NCBI GenBank assembly: GCA_029204225.1
Contig: CM055096.1
Span: 6,871,816 to 6,935,815, forward strand
Direction of reading: 5' to 3'
DNA: 64,000 bases
Source of the DNA: Diphasiastrum complanatum
Taxonomy: Eukaryota; Streptophyta; Lycopodiopsida; Lycopodiales; Lycopodiaceae
Shown here piece after piece: positions 23,860 through 64,000 of this stretch. The notes beneath the pieces were generated by a model. That model was not told where the DNA came from. It searched no databases and was given only the letters and a program-made list of their open reading frames with translations. The stretch's first letter is position 1. Every line of letters starts with the position of its first letter. A program made the position numbers and the translations under genes.

Positions 23860-24275
23860 AATAAACTTCTACCATGGCATGTGTATATGCCTATGGAATT
23901 CCATGTTCCATCTCTACGAATAGCATATAATCTGGAGCTACATAATCGACATATTCTAGCTAATAGATTATTCCATCTAAAACAACTTTGTGAAACACGA
24001 CGGATCACAGCATCCATGCTCAACAAGTCTACAAACGTCGACATGATCGATCATTAAAACTCAAGGAATTCTAGATCGGAGATAAGGTCCTCCTATACCA
24101 AGCCAAAGCATTTACAGGCATATTAAAGTTTTTCGGACAAAGGCCATATGTAATTCTAAAGAGATTTGCCTCTGGATATGTACAACTCCAAACCTTACAA
24201 GGCGAACCTTTAGACACTGTGGTTAATAGAAGCAGACTTAGAAAATATTACGAACTCTGTTTTTATCTTGATATG
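23860..24275 (+). pseudogene. Ty3/gypsy integrase C-terminal fragment
   Basis: Across small frameshifts the plus strand reads MPMEFHVPSLRIAYN, NRLFHLKQLCETRR, then KRRHDRSLKLKEF, IGDKVLLYQAKAF, FGQRPYVILKRFASGYVQLQ and VVNRSRLRKYYE. This is the C-terminal, chromodomain-like part of a gypsy integrase. Its strand is opposite to the gypsy remnant at 15960-23200, so it comes from another element. Confidence 0.82.
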
Positions 24276-24943
24276 TACTAAGTTGTTGTTTTTCTATTGT
24301 TACTTTTGCTTACTGCCTGCTTGCCATTTTGAAACTTTTTGTATGTTTATTTGTTGAGAACATCAAGATATCATCAACTTAGTAATTCAATCAGCCTTTT
24401 TTATGCAACCACAAGATTTCATTCTTTTTTTGAATTTTTGATGAAAAACAATACCAGAGAGAATTCGCCTAGACCAAATGTGTACGATTCATCTGTCACA
24501 GTTGCAAAGTAAGACATTTTGAAAATAGAAAAAAACAATTAATTCTCTTCAGATCCTCGCTTACAGAATTCGCAGACAATTCGTTGAGTCTCAAAACATG
24601 ATGCACGATTTCTTTGTCACATCTGCAAATTTTGATCATTTCCATTTTTGTACTATCAGAGAAATCAACCCATTTTTGTACAAAAGTAACTTCCAGGAAG
24701 TCGCAGGACCATTAGAACTCGGGCTCAGAATCCGCAAACCTTACTGAGAAATCGGGACACTGACGGTGAGTAGTGGGTGAATTTGCAATTTTCTGTCAAA
24801 AAAAGTCTATATATAGGCCTCACCCATTCCTCCCACGAGTTCATTTATTTTTCTGCTGAAGAGATTATGCTGAAATTTTTCAAAAATTTCAAAACTTCCT
24901 AAAACTCTCACCATACTTTTCAACACAGACTCATACTATTATC
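24276..24943 (+). other. Possible gypsy 3' region or LTR with a TATA-like box
   Basis: No coding sequence is seen. A strong TATA-like word (tctatatataggc, about 24808-24820) followed by a pyrimidine-rich leader lies about 120 bp before the ATG at 24944. It could be an LTR promoter or the leader of the next frame. LTR ends were not identified. Confidence 0.35.
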
Positions 24944-25336
24944 ATGGCCTTTAGAGACTCCTCACTCTCGCTCCATCGCCGTAAGGTCCCAAATTCTTAT
25001 ACGGGCGATATTTTCTTGATCAACATAAAGAATTATCCTACAACTCTCACCTTGGCCAAGGACATCCTCACCAACTTTGGCTTCGATCTTACCTATTTCA
25101 CTGATCAGCAGAATGAGAGCTTGGTGCATGCGGCATATTCCACTTATTTTGAGGAATTCCACTCTTTCTTGGTAACCTTGAAGGATGGCAGCTATATCGT
25201 CATCGACGTTTCTCTAGGCCGTCTAGAGGGCATTGGCTTCCCTAACACTCGAGAGATGATTCATGGCAAAGGCACAAGCTATGATCCAAATCACTTCAAG
25301 AACTTCGTGATGGATGATGGCAAGACCATTGCATAG
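24944..25336 (+). pseudogene. Unrecognised protein frame, decayed, possibly extending to about 26640
   Basis: A 130-codon frame starts MAFRDSSLSLHRRKV and ends at a stop after DDGKTIA. Reading on in the same frame past single stops gives further protein-like text (NDDIAIKLIQDPKLWAA, then SEFKYIEIDPADRLTLINN). A later frame near 26520-26640 reads EDYVEDTPQETLQLLSMADE and ends in a stop. The whole may be a roughly 560-residue protein now broken. I do not recognise the family. It lies just after a gypsy integrase end and a TATA-like box, so it may be an extra retrotransposon ORF. That is inference from position only. Confidence 0.4.
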
Positions 25337-27110
25337 ACAAACGACGACATTGCCATAAAGCTCATCCAGGACCCTAAACTTTGGGCAGCCGCATAAATTA
25401 TGAATGCCATAGTTGAAGTACATATTGCCCAAGTGGATCGCATTTGAGCGATATGGGGCCAGCCCACTCTTGTCTCGGAATTCAAATATATAGAGATCGA
25501 CCCAGCAGACAGATTAACATTAATCAACAATGATACTTAAACTATGTGCTGGAGAAATATGGCATGACCAACTGCAAATAGAGTTTCTTTTCACTCGACC
25601 CCAAGTCTGAAACTGTCAAAAGAACAATGCCCAGAAACAGAGGCAGAAAAGGAGGCCATGAAGCAGTATCCATTTCACTTCATAATTGACTCATTGATGC
25701 ATGTTATGCTCCGCTCTCAACCTGTGATTTCTTTTGATGGGTGAAAAACTAATTCTGTTGTTCATGAAAGGATCCAGAGTCTAAAATGTTGTCACAAATC
25801 CATAGCACGTGTTTTCACACTGTTGTGGGGGAAAAGTTTACAATGGCTTACATTCAGCGGCCTTGCTTGCACATCACTTGCAGAGGCCTGTTTGGGAGGG
25901 ATTTTGATTCACCAATCAAATCAACGTGATTTTGATGACAAAAACTATAAAAATCATCTCAATCGCACCTTATTGGCACTCTCTAGCATATGGGTATGAC
26001 TTACAACTTTGAATCACTTACACATACCAAATTATTCCCTAGACATACCAAAGGAGTGTGCAGCCTTACACAATATAGCCATGGTGGTCACGTATCTCCA
26101 TAAACTTTTCATCTTCCTTGACTTTCATCACAACATTACTCCATTCACTGCTGAGTGTATTAGTGTTGAATTCTATTGCATTTACGTAAAATAGTAACCA
26201 GGACAACAACACCTCCCGTCATTAGACCCCCACTCAACCCAGTTCTTCAGTCAATGTCCTAGATACGCGGCCTACCTTTCAACTTCTCAATTAATACCAA
26301 TGGCCAATCACAACAATGATCCAATACCCATGTCAAAAATGCATTTGTATTGCCCAATTCAATTCCTATCCCCATCCTACACTGTGTATCCAGTTGGATT
26401 TGCCCAAGCAAGATGTTACAATGTATACAGTTAGGATTTGAAAAATCTATGAAGAAGAATGTGAAGCACCTCCATATTGTGCTATGCAATTTAATTTGAT
26501 TTGCTCAAGCAAGATCGTACAATGGATCCAATTAGTTTTTTGCAAGAAGCCTGTGAAGATTATGTGGAGGACACTCCCCAAGAAACACTGCAACTATTAT
26601 CCATGGCTGACGAAATCAATCTGGTCAAGGAGTGGGCTTCATAAGGGCTGGTTCAACCAGGTTTGTTGTCAGTTCTGTAGTTAATGCATTACACGTAGTC
26701 AGTCAGGTATGTGACTCCAGAGGCATCTGGATTTAAGGAAGGACTGAAAAGTTTGTTTTCTGTGACATGCGGCTCAACGTCCCTCAAAACTTGCTATATT
26801 TTTCAGCATCCTAAATAGCAGGAGCATTTTTCAGCATCCTAAATAGCAGGAGCATTTTTTGGTTGATGTTTTTCTGTTTGTGTCCATTTCATCTGGAGAT
26901 GCTTCATTTGCTATGGATATGATCTGAATCAAGAATTTTGGTGTGATACCGCCTTGAATCCTTGCACAGAGAGAGGGAAAGCAGCAGGCGCAAATTGAAA
27001 CTTAATATTACTATTCTGGCAACTTTTTTTTGATAGCGCTAACTTTAGCATGTCCATTTTTTACACAGATTCACAATTATTTCAGTCAGCAATAAAAAAG
27101 CCCAATAAAG
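25337..27110. other. Decayed continuation of the unknown frame, then upstream flank of the first visible IFT140 exon
   Basis: No intact gene is seen. Near 26796-26860 a unit of about 27 bp (catcctaaatagcaggagca) occurs twice in tandem. Possible acceptors (ttatttcag at 27077-27085, and weaker AGs at 27100 and 27110) precede the first recognised IFT140 exon. Confidence 0.4.
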
Positions 27111-61060
<33,950 letters not shown>

Positions 61061-61879
61061 GTTGGTAATCTTTTGAAAGGCAACTTGTTGATTTTCAACT
61101 AGCATGTAATCTGAAGCATATTCAATCTAAGGGACGATATTATGCATCAACAATATTCCAATAAATATATAATTCTTATAGTCATTTGATATGTTATTGT
61201 CTCTTAATGGAAAATGTTATGGACACATTCTGTAGATTTTAATATCAGTGAAGCATAGAAGATCATAAATGAGGAGATAATGGCATTCCCCTACTAAGAA
61301 GGCTGAAGTACCACATAAATGATCTATGGTTAGTCATACAAGCAATAGCAACAAGTTTTTCCCATGAAGAGCTTAAGCAATACCAAATCACTAAGTTGAA
61401 GTGAGAATGTCCTTAGGCCATATTTATATCCAATGGGAACCCTATACTAGAGGCTTCCAGACACTTAACCTCAGCTCATTCATGAATATGTTTGGAATTA
61501 TTGTTTTTTTGTACCCCCTAGTGTTTGAATGGCCATGCTTGCATGCTATTATAGGGCCATTTCTATGTATAGTAAACTCTACAAACAATATAGTTATTCA
61601 TGCATGTAGGTGGGCGCACTACTACAAGTGTAGAACTTAGTTTTATTGCTTAGTACTTCATTATGAGTCTTTACCCAAAATAGATAGTAATAATAGCAAT
61701 TAGCCTTTTGCCTTCAGCTTTAGCTTTTTGGCTTTTGGCTTTTCACAAGCCATAGAGAGTATTTAAGTAGGCTGGTGCCCCACCATAGATTCGTTTCATT
61801 GTATAGAGTCTTGCTCATTCCTCTATAATCATAGTTCTCTTAATCTCTTATGCTGGTCTTGGTGTGTGTGAGTGCTAAT
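61061..61879. other. IFT140 intron DNA
   Basis: No coding sequence recognised. Near 61703-61750 there is a pyrimidine-rich run of cttttggct-type words (tagcttttggcttttggctttt). Confidence 0.45.
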
Positions 61880-62310
61880 TGTTATAGAATTGAGAATAGA
61901 AATAGAAAAGGATCGAGAGCAAAACACATTAGCATATGAGAGAAAGATTTCTCCATCGAAAAACTGCACCCACTGGGAGGAGGAGGTCTCTTTTATAGAT
62001 TTAGAGCAAACATTTTTGTGATGTACATGGCTTCCAAGTGTCAAAGTAGGTCTAATAGTGCTTACAACATGAAAAAATCATATAGTTCCAACATATAGTT
62101 GGTAGCATGTGAAATTGCCCCTAGGGCCCCATGTACAACTTATGGGCCTACTCAAGGTTAAAAAAACCTTTACAATATATTTTTTATAATGTTTTACTGG
62201 AAAGCCTATTTGTACTTTGAGAGAATACAATGTTGCGCAACGCAAATTTGCGTGGCGCCAAAATACATGGTGAAATTGATCCAAACTTAAACCATAACAG
62301 CTCCCTCCTA
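61880..62310 (-). repeat. 3' LTR and polypurine tract of copia element VI
   Basis: On the minus strand the tract TTTAGGAGGGAGC (about 62312-62300) precedes an LTR starting TGTTATGG at 62299 and ending CTATAACA at 61880 (420 bp, inverted ends TGTTAT/ATAACA). Confidence 0.75.
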
Positions 62311-63745
62311 AATTTGTTCAATTCTACATAATCCAAGTTTCTTCCTATGACGATGAAATATTTTTGCATGGAGTGGCTATGTAAGAATATCCGCAACCAT
62401 GTTACTTGAGTCAATGAAGATAGGGGAGATAATCTTCTTCTTGACTAGATCTCTCAAGTGATGATACTTGATATGAATATTTTTGGTCCTCCCATGAAAT
62501 ACGGCGGCTTCTGAAAGTATAATAGCAAAAGTGTTGTCATTAAATAAAGAACTTGGGCCTTCATCAAGTTGATGTAGATGTTCAAGCATGAATCGCAGCC
62601 AAACTACTTCATTAGAAACTCTTGAGGCTGTGATGTATTCCGCCTCGCAAGATGATTGAGCAACGAAAGATTGCTTTTTGCATATCCATGCGATGGCTGC
62701 CCCTGAAAGTATATTACATCCTCCTGTAATGCTTTTATAATCATCCACATTAGAAGCCCAACTGGCATCACGGTATGAAGCAAGTGATAGTCCATAATCG
62801 GAAGTAGCTTTCAAATATTGTAAAACATATTTAGCATGCTTCCAATGAATAACACCAGGGTTAGTAGCAAATTGACTAAGAGTGTGAATTGCATAGGCAA
62901 TATCAGGCCGCGTTCAAGTAGTGAGATACATTAAAGATCCAATCAAGTTGTGATAAGGAATCTTGGACATTTCTTGATGTTCCTCTTTACTCTTCGCTCC
63001 TTGAATAATTTAACTCCAGGTAGCATAGGAATGTCTTTGCCTTTGCACTCCAGTATATTGTAGTCCTTCAGGATCTTTAAAATATAATGTTGTTGATGAA
63101 GTGCGATAGTGCCTTTTACCCTGTCATGGTGAATTTGAATTCCAAGGCAAAACTTGCCTCTCCAAGGTCCGAAAGATCAAAGATAGAGCCAATTAACTTC
63201 TTACAATGATTGATGAAAGGAGTAGAATTTTCTATCAGCAATGAATCATCAACATAGACTGTCAACATTACATAATACGCATTCACCCTTTTGAAATAAA
63301 CATTACCATCAGGAATGAATCGTATGAACCCCAATGTTCTTAGGACTTGATCTATCTTCTTATTATCATCTTCGAATTCTCCTTCTTCCTCACCTGCATG
63401 TTCAATGATTTTTTCTTCTTCTTTTTCTTCTTCTTCTTCATCAAGAAGAGGTTCATGCATAGTTGGAACAATAGGCTGTTCATCTGGAGTAGCATGAATT
63501 AATTTGAAAACATCATATCCTAATACATCTGCTTCTTCCTTTTTCTGGAAGATAGGATCATCTATTGACTTTGATTCATCAAAAATTTCTTTGTAGTTGG
63601 AATATAAATTTTATAATAGTTTGAGATAGCATCATATCCAACTAGAATTCCTGAGCAGTATTGTCTAGCTTATTGCATTTAACTTTAGAAACAAATAAAT
63701 ATGCTAGACATCCAAAACTTTTAACATGCGTTAACTTGGGCTTTT
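62311..63745 (-). mobile_element. Ty1/copia element VI: integrase-RT linker, RT end, RNase H (5' part outside or lost)
   Basis: Reading down the minus strand: a linker with GKKPKLTHVKSFGCLAYLF near 63740-63690; an acidic spacer (DEEEEEKEEEK); an RT segment (RTLGFIRFIPDGNVYFKRVN, then VYVDDSLLIENS as catalytic motif, DLSDLGEASFALEF; 63460-63116); and after a decayed stretch an RNase H (62814-62377: SLASYRDASWASN, SITGGCNILSGAAIAW, QSSCEAEYITASR, NIHIKYHHLRDLVKKKII). The N-terminal part of RT is missing between the linker and DNKKIDQVL. It is probably in an IFT140 intron, antisense to that gene. Confidence 0.88.
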
Positions 63746-64000
63746 TTCCAGTGCTTTGTTGCAATTAGAGAGGTTTTGTTTTCGGAGATTTTTCAAAGTA
63801 ATTGTCGGCTTTTTGGTACCATGGTTTCCCCCACCACATTCTATGTAGCAGAAGCATGGTGTACGGGTCTCACTTAATTTGTTTGGGCTAGAATCTCACG
63901 CTCGCAGATCCTTATTCTATCACATATGATATGGGCTGAGCCCTCAGTCCCACATCAGATCATTTTGGCCAAGTTTGTAGTCCCACCCCTACAGCTTTTG
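63746..64000. other. Unassigned end of window
   Basis: No coding sequence recognised. The last 130 bases (words such as ctcagtcccacatcag) could belong to another repeat, but this cannot be tested here. Confidence 0.4.

Overview
The window looks like nuclear DNA of a land plant that makes flagellated sperm, most likely a fern. Two host genes support this: the 3' end of a plant-type mitochondrial Lon protease gene, and a long run of exons for IFT140, an intraflagellar-transport protein that plants keep only when they have motile sperm. A cycad, Ginkgo, lycophyte or bryophyte is not excluded. The DNA is AT-rich and crowded with LTR retrotransposons, LINEs, hAT DNA transposons and dinucleotide microsatellites.

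Layout. 1-1913: last two exons of the Lon gene (+), with a LINE remnant and a long alternating pyrimidine-purine tract in the preceding intron. 1914-6300: no gene seen. 6310-8530: 3' end of a Ty1/copia element, its LTR and a related LTR. 8531-13713: two broken copia elements (-) fused head to tail. 15960-24275: a decayed Ty3/gypsy element (-) split by a younger copia element (16710-21951) with two LTRs and a perfect 5-bp target duplication, followed by copia and gypsy fragments (+). 24944-26640: a decayed reading frame of unknown family.

27111-61060: nine IFT140 exons (+), covering the TPR-like half of the protein. The introns reach about 14 kb and hold most of the remaining features: a partial gypsy element between 29-bp direct repeats; a mosaic gypsy element (-); a spliced hAT transposase gene with AT-hooks (+) and a decayed second copy (-); two LINEs (-) arranged head to tail and another LINE 3' end (+); and, antisense in the 52.5-56.2 kb intron region, a multi-exon gene that looks like a class-beta DNA amino-methyltransferase, itself interrupted by a copia fragment. 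After the last visible IFT140 exon lies the 3' half of one more copia element (-).

Two IFT140 acceptor sites and one methyltransferase donor site carry short local tandem duplications that create decoy splice sites. All exon boundaries were inferred by eye from GT-AG sites and reading-frame continuity. Family calls rest on recognised motifs, not on database searches.
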